Positions 45,620-53,404 of a DNA stretch of 64,000 bases are shown here, piece after piece. Position numbers and translations under genes: made by a program. Positions within the stretch are counted from its first letter, which is position 1. Every line of letters starts with the position of its first letter. A model generated the notes under the pieces. That model was not told the origin of the DNA, did no database searches, and saw only the letters and a program-made list of their open reading frames with translations. Source of the stretch: Deltaproteobacteria bacterium (GTDB lineage: Bacteria; Desulfobacterota; Dissulfuribacteria; Dissulfuribacterales; QOAL01); assembly GCA_026995935.1 (NCBI GenBank), contig JALWNK010000067.1, forward strand, positions 1 to 64,000. The letters run 5' to 3'.

Positions 45620-45707
45620 TGGTGCCGAAGGGGAGATTCGAACTCCCACGGGAATAACTCCCACTAGATCCTGAATCTAGCGCGTCTACCAATTCCGCCA
45701 CTTCGGC
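45620..45707 (-). tRNA. tRNA-Leu (CAG)
   Basis: On the minus strand the acceptor stem GCCGAAG (45707-45701) pairs with CTTCGGC, followed by encoded ACCA. D-loop GGTAGACG, anticodon loop TTCAGGA with anticodon CAG, a long variable arm as expected for leucine, and T-loop GTTCGAATC. No gene is seen in 45417-45619. Confidence 0.97.
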
Positions 45708-45722
45708 CTGGGTTGCCTGCTA

Positions 45723-45751
45723 ATTAAATAAAGAGGAGTTGCGCTTGTCAA
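45723..45751 (-). promoter_or_regulatory. Promoter of tRNA-Leu
   Basis: Minus strand TTGACA (45751-45746), 17-nt spacer, TTTAAT (45728-45723), ending 15 nt before the mature tRNA 5' end. Confidence 0.75.
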
Positions 45752-45794
45752 GTGGTCATATTACTGTTTCCCAGACAAATAACCGGGGACCTAC

Positions 45795-46736
45795 ATGAAG
45801 ATATATACCGCACTTGAGGAGATAGAAAGGCCATTTAACAGGCCCGCTCTCACCATTGGCAATTTCGACGGGGTACACCTTGGCCACCAGGCGCTTTTTA
45901 AAAAGGTGGTGGAACTGGCTGAAAAAAGAGGTGGCGACAAGGTGGCATTAACATTTCACCCCCATCCCATGAAGGTCCTCAGGCCAGAAAATCCTCCAAA
46001 GCTTATTTGTACACTTGAACAGAAGGTAGAACTTATCATGGAAGCGGGAATAGAACACCTGGTCTGCCTGCCATTTACCAGGGAGTTTGCCAAGACCAGT
46101 GCCACTGAATTTGTTGAGAACATACTTTATGACACCATAGGGGTAGATGACCTTGTGGTTGGTTACGATTATGCATGTGGCAGGGGCAGAGAGGGTGACA
46201 TAAAATTTTTGAAGACCATGGGTGAAAAGCTGGGCTTCCATGTCCATGTCATTCCACCTGTAAAGATAGATGGAATTATTGTTAGCAGTACTGCCATACG
46301 GGAGTTTGTAAAAAAGGGCGACATGACAATGGTTCGCAAGATGCTTGGCAGATTCTACCAGATTAGAGGAGTGGTAAAGAAAGGCAAGAGAAGGGGCGGG
46401 CCTGTGGTTGGTTTCCCCACTGCCAATTTATCCATAAATCCCGAGGACCTTTGCCCCAAGCCGGGTGTCTATGCGGTTCAGGTAATCCATGGAGAGAAAC
46501 TATACAACGGTGTTGTAAACATAGGATTCAATCCCACCTTTGGTGATGGAAAGCTTGGTGCCGAGGTTCATATCTTCAACTTTGACAAGGACATTTACGG
46601 TCATGAGATCAAGGTCAATGTGGTAGAAAGGATAAGGGATGAAAAACGCTTTTCAGGCCCGAAGGAACTGGCAAAACAGATAAAAAAGGATATTGAAAGG
46701 GCCCAAGAAATTCTTAACTCCTTGAATCTGCAATGA
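45795..46736 (+). CDS. ribF: Bifunctional riboflavin kinase / FAD synthetase
   Basis: 313 aa. The N-terminal FAD synthetase half has GNFDGVHLGHQALF and the late SSTAIREFVKKGDM motif. The C-terminal riboflavin kinase half has GRRGGPVVGFPTANL-type sequence (RRGGPVVGFPTANLSI), GVYAV and GVVNIGFNPTF. It phosphorylates riboflavin to FMN and adenylates that to FAD. Size and domain order are standard. No FMN riboswitch is visible upstream. Confidence 0.95.
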   Translation: MKIYTALEEIERPFNRPALTIGNFDGVHLGHQALFKKVVELAEKRGGDKVALTFHPHPMKVLRPENPPKLICTLEQKVELIMEAGIEHLVCLPFTREFAKTSATEFVENILYDTIGVDDLVVGYDYACGRGREGDIKFLKTMGEKLGFHVHVIPPVKIDGIIVSSTAIREFVKKGDMTMVRKMLGRFYQIRGVVKKGKRRGGPVVGFPTANLSINPEDLCPKPGVYAVQVIHGEKLYNGVVNIGFNPTFGDGKLGAEVHIFNFDKDIYGHEIKVNVVERIRDEKRFSGPKELAKQIKKDIERAQEILNSLNLQ

Positions 46737-46791
46737 ATTTGATACAGTTATCACTTCTGGGGTCGCAGTAAAAGCCAGGGCAGGGGCTTAA

Positions 46792-47334
46792 ATGAAATAC
46801 GGAAAAGGGACCAGGAACGTCAATGTAGGTCAAAAGAGGACTCCAAGGTTTTCCGGTGCCAGATTCGTTGCCACATATGTCCTCCTCATGGGAGGCCTGG
46901 CCCTTGCAATGAGTCTTGAGCCCATAAAGAGGGTCATTGATATAAATGGGCTCTATACAGACTTCATAGTAAAGGCCACGGCCATGGTCCTGAGGCCCTT
47001 TGGGTTTGTGAAAGGAGTACAGGGCTCGATTATACATCTTAAGGGGATATCTCTTGATGTGAAATTTGGATGCAACGGCCTGGAGGCATTTCTCATCTAT
47101 ATGGTGGCCATTTTGGCCTTTCCTGCCCGCTGGGAAAAGAAGCTATGGGGCATTCTGGTGGGTTTCCTGGTCATTCAGATCCTCAATGTGGCACGGATTG
47201 CAGCCCTTGGCTACTGTGGTGTCCATTTTGCAAGTTTTTTCCATGTGTTCCACATCTATGTGGCCCAGGGCATAATGATTGCCATCGCATTTGTCCTCTT
47301 CCTCTTTTGGCTTAACAATGTGGTCAAGGAATAG
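46792..47334 (+). CDS. xrtH: Exosortase, XrtH type
   Basis: 180-aa multi-pass membrane protein with the exosortase catalytic triad: Cys94 in FGCNGLEAF, Arg135 in NVARI and His154 in HVFH. These enzymes are transpeptidase-like proteases that process C-terminal sorting signals. The short length and the FGCNGLEAFLIY form agree with exosortase H as I remember it. It overlaps a second membrane protein gene. No protein with a matching C-terminal sorting signal is visible in the window. Confidence 0.85.
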   Translation: MKYGKGTRNVNVGQKRTPRFSGARFVATYVLLMGGLALAMSLEPIKRVIDINGLYTDFIVKATAMVLRPFGFVKGVQGSIIHLKGISLDVKFGCNGLEAFLIYMVAILAFPARWEKKLWGILVGFLVIQILNVARIAALGYCGVHFASFFHVFHIYVAQGIMIAIAFVLFLFWLNNVVKE

Positions 47335-47911
47335 AGTACTCTTAGCCACCATCATCTTTTTAGTGGCGTATAGCCTGGGGGTCTTTTTATGGGTTTACAT
47401 TAAGGCCTATTATGGCATGGCAATCACCAGTGTGGGTGCCCATCTTTCTGCCCTTGTTTCCGGGTGTTTTGTTGACAAAATAGAATTTCATGGTGAACGG
47501 GCGGTATGCAATTTTGTATACCAGGCCCTAACGGTTCGAGGACCTGCAAACCTTCATTTTGCCACCCAACTGTACGTATCAAACTATTCCTACAATGTGC
47601 CTCTGACTCTTTCCTTAATGGCCGCTCTCTATCCATTCATCAAATACAAGAGGCGATTTTTGATGGAGGCCCTGGGTTTGCTGGTGGTGATACATGTACT
47701 TTATGTGTTTTGGTATTGTGGTTTGCAGACCTACTATTCCCTTATTAAAGCAGGGGTAAAGACCGTCTGGAAACCGGAGGCATTTTTCTGGGAATTTCCC
47801 TGGGTATTTATTAATGCCATGGTCATCAGATTTGAACCCTTTCTTATTGGGGCCTTTTTGTGGTTCAGAAATATGGGTTTTAAGGTTTCAGTACAGGATA
47901 GAGCGGCCTGA
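47318..47911 (+). CDS. Exosortase-associated membrane protein
   Basis: 197 aa from ATG 47318, overlapping xrtH by 17 nt. Hydrophobic segments at about 7-28, 95-115 (LTLSLMAALYPF), 125-147 and 165-190. A periplasmic-looking loop holds two cysteines. It is not recognised beyond its constant place next to exosortase H-type genes, so it is probably a partner. A start further upstream (47279) lies deep inside xrtH and is unlikely. Confidence 0.65.
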   Translation: MWSRNRVLLATIIFLVAYSLGVFLWVYIKAYYGMAITSVGAHLSALVSGCFVDKIEFHGERAVCNFVYQALTVRGPANLHFATQLYVSNYSYNVPLTLSLMAALYPFIKYKRRFLMEALGLLVVIHVLYVFWYCGLQTYYSLIKAGVKTVWKPEAFFWEFPWVFINAMVIRFEPFLIGAFLWFRNMGFKVSVQDRAA

Positions 47912-47944
47912 ATCCAAGGCGGTTCGAGGGGCTGCGTTAAAATG

Positions 47945-47967
47945 AAAAAAGGCCCCTTAAAGGGGCC
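47945..47967 (-). terminator. Terminator of the minus-strand ferredoxin
   Basis: GGCCCCTT-A-AAGGGGCC (47951-47967) is a perfect hairpin. On the minus strand it is followed by TTTTTT (47950-47945), so it ends the ferredoxin transcript. It may also act for the exosortase pair. Confidence 0.8.
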
Positions 47968-48005
47968 AGAATGCTCAACTTACATCGAGTAATTAAGTTG
48001 GCAAC

Positions 48006-48191
48006 TTAGACTTCTTCCACTGTGATTGCACCTACAGGGCAGACCTCAACGCAGGTTTCGCAACCAAGGCAATCATCAGGCCTAGCTATTACTGGCTTGT
48101 CATCCTCAAAGTCATAGACTTCTGCAGGACAAGCGTTTACGCATTCCTCATCGCCCTGGCACTTGTCGTAATCGATTGTAATCTGAAACAT
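48006..48191 (-). CDS. Ferredoxin, 4Fe-4S
   Basis: 61 aa. It starts with GGAGG 5 nt before ATG 48191. Cysteines CQGDEECVNAC and CLGCETCVEVC correspond to one irregular and one regular site. The first has a three-residue gap, so two clusters ([4Fe-4S] or [3Fe-4S] plus [4Fe-4S]) are likely, as in ferredoxin I/II of sulfate reducers. Single gene with its own promoter and terminator, near dsr genes. Cytoplasmic electron carrier. Confidence 0.9.
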   Translation of the reverse strand: MFQITIDYDKCQGDEECVNACPAEVYDFEDDKPVIARPDDCLGCETCVEVCPVGAITVEEV

Positions 48192-48260
48192 GGCTTCCTC
48201 CTTGATCTTTTAGTTTGTGGGAACATATCCCTGGATTCTTTGACTTAAAAAAACAGGATT

Positions 48261-48290
48261 CATATAGACAAAAGACAAAGGCCTTGTCAA
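48261..48290 (-). promoter_or_regulatory. Ferredoxin promoter
   Basis: Minus strand TTGACA (48290-48285), 18-nt spacer, TATATG (48266-48261), about 60 nt before the leader reaches the ribosome binding site. Confidence 0.6.
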
Positions 48291-48338
48291 GCCTATTTTG
48301 TGTTTTTTGCTCAAAATCTCACAAGCTCTCTTCGCTTT

Positions 48339-49769
48339 TTATTTTTGGCCTTCAGAGTACCGGCTTACGCCTCTGAGGAAGGTAGAGGCCCACTCTTTCT
48401 GACCCAAGGCGTGTATGTGTGTATATGTAGAAAATATATTTTTTAAAGCAAATCCTTCCTGGGCACCTGGGAAACCGCTCCCTCTAATGACCTTGCAGAC
48501 AAACTTGTAATGTGTAGGCTGCCGGGCCTTCAATATGGGAAGAGAGTAGTGAAATTCATGGCCCTTGACCCTTGCTCCTTTTTTGTAAAACGGGCTGTCA
48601 TCCACGAAGTCCAGGGCGGTATAGCCATGACCTGCAGGCCTTCTCTTCATTTCAAAATCAAGTGGCAAAGCCCTAACCATCTGGAACTTCCTTCCTTGCC
48701 ACAGGATATTTTGGCCAAGATACATGAGTCCTCCGCACTCGGCATAAACGGGAAGGCCTTGGTCGATAAGACTTAGGAGCTGGGTTCTGAATTTGCTGTT
48801 TTCTTCCAGTTGCCTTGCCTGGGTCTCAGGAAATCCACCCCCAATGTAAATTCCGTCAATGGGTGGGATAGAATTGTCAGAAAGGGCGTTCAAAAATAAA
48901 AGCTTTGCACCCAAGAGTTTAATTGCCTCCAGGTTTTCTGGGTAATAAAATTGAAAGGCGGCATCTCTGATAACCCCGATCCTAAGACCTGTAAACGGCT
49001 GGTCTTCGATCTCAAAAAGTGCCCTGACGTCCCTGTTTACAACCCTGGTTACTGCCCTTTGGGAAGCAAGGTTGAGGATTTTGTCTATATCGATGTTTTT
49101 CCTCAAAAGTGTGGCCAGGAAATCCAGGGCCCTGGATGGGCCGGTAAATTCGTCTGCAGGCGTCAGACCCAGGTGCCGCATGGGAAGGGGATCCTCTTTC
49201 ATCCGGGGAATGAAGCCCAGAACAGGAAGGCCGGTATATGTCTCAATGGCCTCGGTTACCACCTTGATGTGCCTGCTTCCTCCAACCCTGTTGAGCACTA
49301 CTCCCATGAAATCAAGCCCCTGTTCGAACCTCATGCATCCAAGGACCATGGCAGCTACTGTTCTGGTTGATTTGGTGCAATCGACCACCAAAAGCACCGG
49401 GACCTTAAGGGTGCTGCAAAGTCTTGAGGTGCTGGAGGTGCCTTTTACATCCATGCCGTCAAAAAGCCCCCTGTTACCCTCAATTATGGCTATGTCAGCG
49501 TCTTTGGCCCTCAAATGCAAGGAATCCCTGATTGTTTCTTCATCCATCAAAAAGGGGTCAAGGTTGTAACAGGGATTTGATGAGGCACAGGCAAGCCATG
49601 CCGCGTCAATGTAGTCAGGGCCTTTCTTGAAACAGCAAACGCGTTTCCCCATTTGGTGGAAGGCCCTTGCAAGCCCCAGGCTTAAAATAGTCTTTCCAGA
49701 TCCACCGCGAAGGGCTGCAACGGTGAAGGCAGGGACCTTGTGAGTTTCTTTAGTAGTTTTGTTTTTCAT
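48339..49769 (-). CDS. dsrN: CbiA-family amidase, probable DsrN
   Basis: 476 aa. The N-terminal half has the P-loop GGSGKTILSL and a DTBS-like fold. The C-terminal glutaminase half has the nucleophile Cys in VYAECGGLMYLG and a histidine in GHEFHYS. The family holds cobyrinate a,c-diamide synthase (CbiA/CobB) and DsrN, which amidates siroheme for dissimilatory sulfite reductase. Because it lies 2 kb from the dsr operon and no other cobalamin genes are visible, DsrN is the preferred reading, though the sequence alone does not decide. It is coupled by a 4-nt overlap to a radical SAM gene. Confidence 0.8.
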   Translation of the reverse strand: MKNKTTKETHKVPAFTVAALRGGSGKTILSLGLARAFHQMGKRVCCFKKGPDYIDAAWLACASSNPCYNLDPFLMDEETIRDSLHLRAKDADIAIIEGNRGLFDGMDVKGTSSTSRLCSTLKVPVLLVVDCTKSTRTVAAMVLGCMRFEQGLDFMGVVLNRVGGSRHIKVVTEAIETYTGLPVLGFIPRMKEDPLPMRHLGLTPADEFTGPSRALDFLATLLRKNIDIDKILNLASQRAVTRVVNRDVRALFEIEDQPFTGLRIGVIRDAAFQFYYPENLEAIKLLGAKLLFLNALSDNSIPPIDGIYIGGGFPETQARQLEENSKFRTQLLSLIDQGLPVYAECGGLMYLGQNILWQGRKFQMVRALPLDFEMKRRPAGHGYTALDFVDDSPFYKKGARVKGHEFHYSLPILKARQPTHYKFVCKVIRGSGFPGAQEGFALKNIFSTYTHIHALGQKEWASTFLRGVSRYSEGQK

Positions 49770-51529
49770 GCGTTTTTCAGTGGGGTATGACAGGCCCGAG
49801 TCTTGTGAAGGTTCTTTATCTTTTCTTCAAGGATCGATGCAAGCCCAAATTTTCCAAGGCATTTTGCACATTGGACAGCGTAACGTAGATTTTGTTCAGA
49901 GGAATCGTGTTTCATAAAGAGGTCAAGGGCCTTGTCAAACTCTCCCAAAGACATGAGGCTCACTCCAAGGCATCCACTCAAGTCAGAAGAATTCGGATAG
50001 TGCACGAGGCCCTTTTCCAGTAGTCTGATTGCCCTGTCATGTTGTCCGTTTCTTTGAAGAAGTATGGCTAGACCAAGATAGGCCCTGTGGTCTGGGAAAA
50101 AGGTCAGTGCCTGCTCAAAAAGGGCCATTGCAGTCCTTTCCTTGTGCGGTATTTCGTCGATCTTGCCATAGTCTCCAAAAACAAATGTCATGCCTAATCG
50201 TGAAAGAAAGGAAGCATGATAAGGTGCAAGCTCAGGCAGATTCTTTAACTTCACATTCAGGGCAAAGTCTGGAAGTTTTGAGTAAAAGGCCTTTCTAAGC
50301 CTCTTGCCGAATTTTAGGACCTTTTCTTCACTTAGTTTTTCATCGGTCTGAAAATACATTATATCCTCTATTCTGTTCAGCCAGATATCGTCATCCCTTC
50401 CAGTACGCTTTTTGAAATCATCGTAAAGTCTTGTACCAGGAAATATGTCAAGAATGTAGAATATTGCCCCCAAGGGCCTTATCCTTTCTATTAACCTTAT
50501 TGACTCGTCTATGGTCTTGTTGTTTTCACCAGGGCTTCCATAAATAAAATAGGCCCTTGGCATCATGCCGTAGGCCCGGGTAGTTTCAAAGGCCTTCTTA
50601 ATTTCCCCGTCTTTAATGGTTTTGTTAAGGGCCCTTCTAATTTTAGGAGATCCACTTTCAACACCGTAGCTGATCTGAATACAGCCGGCCCTTCTCATCC
50701 AGTAAGCGATCTCCTCATCTACTATGTTTACCCTTGAGATGGCCGCCCATTCGATTTGAAGCCGCCTCTGAATAATCTTGTTGCAGATGGATATGACCCT
50801 GTCCTTTTTGAGTGTAAAGGTGTCATCGGAGACGTAGAAAAAGTTGACCCCCTTTTTATTCAGTCTTTCCAGTTGGTTGACAAAATATTCTGCCCCATGA
50901 AAGCGAACCTTTCTGTTCCATATCCTTGGAGAGCCGCAAAAGGCACAGTTCCAGGGGCATCCCCTTGATGAAATCACGTGCTGAAAGGTGAAGAACCTCG
51001 CGGGATCAGGAAGGCTGTCAAGATCGGAAATGAAGGGCCTGTCTCCAGTTCTTGTTGGCACACCTCCTTCTCTGTATGCTATGCCTCGAACCTCCTTCAA
51101 TCTACCAAGCTTCTGTTTTTCAATCAGCCTAACAAGTTCAGAGAGCGTCTCTTCTCCCTCTCCCATAATGATGGCATCCACCTCTTTAAAGTGCGTCAGC
51201 AGGTGCTCCCACAAAAAGGTGGCCCCTGGGCCTCCAAATATAACCGGGGTTTCAGGAAAGAGGCGCTTTGAAATCCTGGCAATATCCAGGCCGCCCCATC
51301 TGTTGGCGTGAAGAATGGAGATAGCGGTAACATCAGGATGGATGCGCCTCAGTTCCTTCTCCATGTGAATTTCTTTGCCCTTCATGGCGTGCCAATTGAG
51401 TATCTCGCAGTCGTGCCCTTGTTCCTTTAGTATTGCCGCAAGGTAATAAAGACCAATGGGAGGAACCCTGATATCGTAATCGTTAATTCGTGGGTCAAGG
51501 CAATATGGGTTGATAAAGGCGATTTTCAC
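49766..51529 (-). CDS. B12-binding radical SAM protein with TPR tail
   Basis: 587 aa. Residues about 1-130 form a cobalamin-binding-like fold (VPPIGLYYLAAILKEQGH). Residues about 180-380 form the radical SAM barrel with CPWNCAFC. The tail at about 440-570 has tetratricopeptide repeats (AYLGLAILLQRNGQHDRAIRLLEKGL and following). Such proteins methylate or otherwise modify tetrapyrroles, lipids or peptides. It overlaps the DsrN-like gene by 4 nt, which invites a role in siroheme-related chemistry. That is inference only. Divergent from the dsr promoter. Confidence 0.8.
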   Translation of the reverse strand: MKIAFINPYCLDPRINDYDIRVPPIGLYYLAAILKEQGHDCEILNWHAMKGKEIHMEKELRRIHPDVTAISILHANRWGGLDIARISKRLFPETPVIFGGPGATFLWEHLLTHFKEVDAIIMGEGEETLSELVRLIEKQKLGRLKEVRGIAYREGGVPTRTGDRPFISDLDSLPDPARFFTFQHVISSRGCPWNCAFCGSPRIWNRKVRFHGAEYFVNQLERLNKKGVNFFYVSDDTFTLKKDRVISICNKIIQRRLQIEWAAISRVNIVDEEIAYWMRRAGCIQISYGVESGSPKIRRALNKTIKDGEIKKAFETTRAYGMMPRAYFIYGSPGENNKTIDESIRLIERIRPLGAIFYILDIFPGTRLYDDFKKRTGRDDDIWLNRIEDIMYFQTDEKLSEEKVLKFGKRLRKAFYSKLPDFALNVKLKNLPELAPYHASFLSRLGMTFVFGDYGKIDEIPHKERTAMALFEQALTFFPDHRAYLGLAILLQRNGQHDRAIRLLEKGLVHYPNSSDLSGCLGVSLMSLGEFDKALDLFMKHDSSEQNLRYAVQCAKCLGKFGLASILEEKIKNLHKTRACHTPLKNA

Positions 51530-51668
51530 TCAAATTTTTCCTGTACGTATCGTTCGTCAGAGACTTTATGAAAATTTTTTCATGCTTTTTCACCATCAAG
51601 AGTACGGCCAAATGCCTGGTTTTTCAAGATGAATTACCTTTATACACCTGAGGTTTTGAATTAGTGAC

Positions 51669-51697
51669 TTGACACACAAGCTCTTTTTGTCTATAGA
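51669..51697 (+). promoter_or_regulatory. dsrMKJOP operon promoter
   Basis: TTGACA (51669-51674), 17-nt spacer, TATAGA (51692-51697): near-consensus sigma-70 form. It precedes the RsbRD-type gene by about 100 nt. A small inverted repeat AATG..CATT lies in the leader at 51717-51726. Confidence 0.7.
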
Positions 51698-51798
51698 TAG
51701 AAATCGCTGGCTGAATGACCATTCATTGTGGGCTTAAGCCAACTGGGGAGGAAAACGGGTTGCTTTTAACCCCGGAATCTCTTTTTAAAGGAGGCATC

Positions 51799-52374
51799 GT
51801 GGGGAGAAAAATTCATAAGGGACTTAGGGAGATCCTGGAACAGAAAAAGGGCCCGATAGTCGAAAAGTGGAGGAAACATATCCACAAATCCTATCCCCCT
51901 GAAACTGCTCAATTCCTGCAAAGAGAGAAAAACAAGTTCTCAAATCCCATCGGTTCATCTATAGAGGAAAGCATCTGGCCCCTTTATGATCAGCTTATAG
52001 GCGAGGCGGATCCGGCCACTACCAAGAAACTCCTTGACAACCTGGTGAGGGTAAGGGCTGTACAGGACTTTACTCCGGCCAGCGCGGTTCAGATTATCTT
52101 CGCACTCAAGAAGATAATCCGCAAGGAGGTCTTTGGAATTGTGCAGAAAAAAGGCCTCGTCAAGGAGTACCTGGAGTTTGAGTCGGAGATAGACAGGTTT
52201 GGGCTCCTGGCCTTTGATGTCTTTATGGAGTGCAGGGAGCGGGTTTGGGAAATTAAGCGTAATGACCTTTTGAAGAGACCGTATCTGCTTTCAGGGGGTA
52301 TGTGTCCTTCCTATATGATGAAGCGTGGTATCAAGCATTTGGAAAAGCTAAAAAAAGAGATAACCCAACATTAA
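51799..52374 (+). CDS. RsbRD N-terminal domain protein of dsr operon
   Basis: 191 aa from GTG 51799, directly after AAAGGAGG; an in-frame ATG at 51715 without ribosome binding site would add 28 residues unlike the family. EILEQKKGPIVEKWRKHI and FLQREKNKFSNPIG match the RsbRD/globin-like N-terminal domain. In sulfate reducers this gene is routinely found before dsrM. The related RsbR part senses stress in Bacillus; here the function is unknown. It lies 16 nt before dsrM. Confidence 0.82.
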   Translation: MGRKIHKGLREILEQKKGPIVEKWRKHIHKSYPPETAQFLQREKNKFSNPIGSSIEESIWPLYDQLIGEADPATTKKLLDNLVRVRAVQDFTPASAVQIIFALKKIIRKEVFGIVQKKGLVKEYLEFESEIDRFGLLAFDVFMECRERVWEIKRNDLLKRPYLLSGGMCPSYMMKRGIKHLEKLKKEITQH

Positions 52375-52390
52375 TTTTAGAGGAGTAGGT

Positions 52391-53386
52391 ATGGCAGCGC
52401 GTATTTTGTTTCCACTAGCAGTAGTTCTGGCAATCGTGGCAGTGGCCTTGATAGGAGGGTCAATATCCTTCCTACAGCCCTTGTTCAGCGTGGCCCTGCT
52501 CTATGTAGCCTTTGCCATATTCTTTTTTGGTTTCATGGCAAAGGTTATTGACTGGGCCAAGTCGCCAGTACCTTTTCGTATTCCTACAACAGCGGGTCAG
52601 GAATTCTCCCTGCCTTGGATCAAGTGGGCCAAGATAGACAACCCAAGCACCACTGGCGGGGTGCTTATGAGGATGTTTTTTGAGGTCTGTCTGTTTCGCT
52701 CGCTTTTCAGGAATATGAGAACGGACCTTCGTTCGGGCTGGCTCATCCACTCACCTACCAAGTGGCTCTGGCTCCTGGCACTCGGTTTTCACTATTCATT
52801 CTTGATTATAGCCATAAGGCACCTGCGCCTCTTCGTGCATCCAATTCCTGGATTTGTTGAGACCCTGGATGCTGTAGACGGGATGTTTCAGATAGGCATT
52901 CCGCCAATTTATCTTACGGACCTAGTGATTCTGCTTTGTGTTACTGGGCTTCTTGTTAGGAGGCTTTGTCTCCCAAAGGTTCGTTTTGTTTCTCTTGCTG
53001 CCGATTATTTTCCGCTTTTCCTCATCTTGGGAATAGTAATCAGTGGGCTACTGATGAGATTTGTTTTTAGGGTGGACATTACGGCTGTCAAAGCCCTGGC
53101 AAATGGCATAGTAAGTTTTCATCCAGTGGTACCAAAGGGGATCGGAGCAATATTTTTTGTTCACCTGGCTCTAGTCTGTACGCTCATAGCTTACTTCCCA
53201 TTCAGTAAACTTATGCACATGGGAGGTATATTTATGAGTCCTACCAGGAATCTGGCGAATACCACCAGAATGGCGTACCACGAGAATCCCTGGAGGCAGC
53301 CACCCAAGTTCCATTCCTATGAGGAATATGAAGATATGTACAGGGAATATATGAAAGAGGCAGGACTACCGCTTGAGAGAGAATAA
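52391..53386 (+). CDS. dsrM: DsrM, cytochrome b subunit of Dsr complex
   Basis: 331-aa inner-membrane protein related to NarI, with six to seven hydrophobic segments. Histidines in FHYSFLIIAIRHLRLFVH and in VPKGIGAIFFVHLAL are candidate ligands of heme b. It exchanges electrons with the quinone pool and passes them to DsrK for reduction of the DsrC trisulfide. First of five consecutive subunits; AGAGGAG precedes ATG 52391. Confidence 0.95.
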   Translation: MAARILFPLAVVLAIVAVALIGGSISFLQPLFSVALLYVAFAIFFFGFMAKVIDWAKSPVPFRIPTTAGQEFSLPWIKWAKIDNPSTTGGVLMRMFFEVCLFRSLFRNMRTDLRSGWLIHSPTKWLWLLALGFHYSFLIIAIRHLRLFVHPIPGFVETLDAVDGMFQIGIPPIYLTDLVILLCVTGLLVRRLCLPKVRFVSLAADYFPLFLILGIVISGLLMRFVFRVDITAVKALANGIVSFHPVVPKGIGAIFFVHLALVCTLIAYFPFSKLMHMGGIFMSPTRNLANTTRMAYHENPWRQPPKFHSYEEYEDMYREYMKEAGLPLERE

Positions 53387-53404
53387 TTAAAAGGGAAAGG
53401 TATC

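Noticed and set aside
45708..45794. FMN riboswitch before ribF
   Set aside because: The gap is too short and holds the promoter of the divergent tRNA gene; no conserved riboswitch core is seen.
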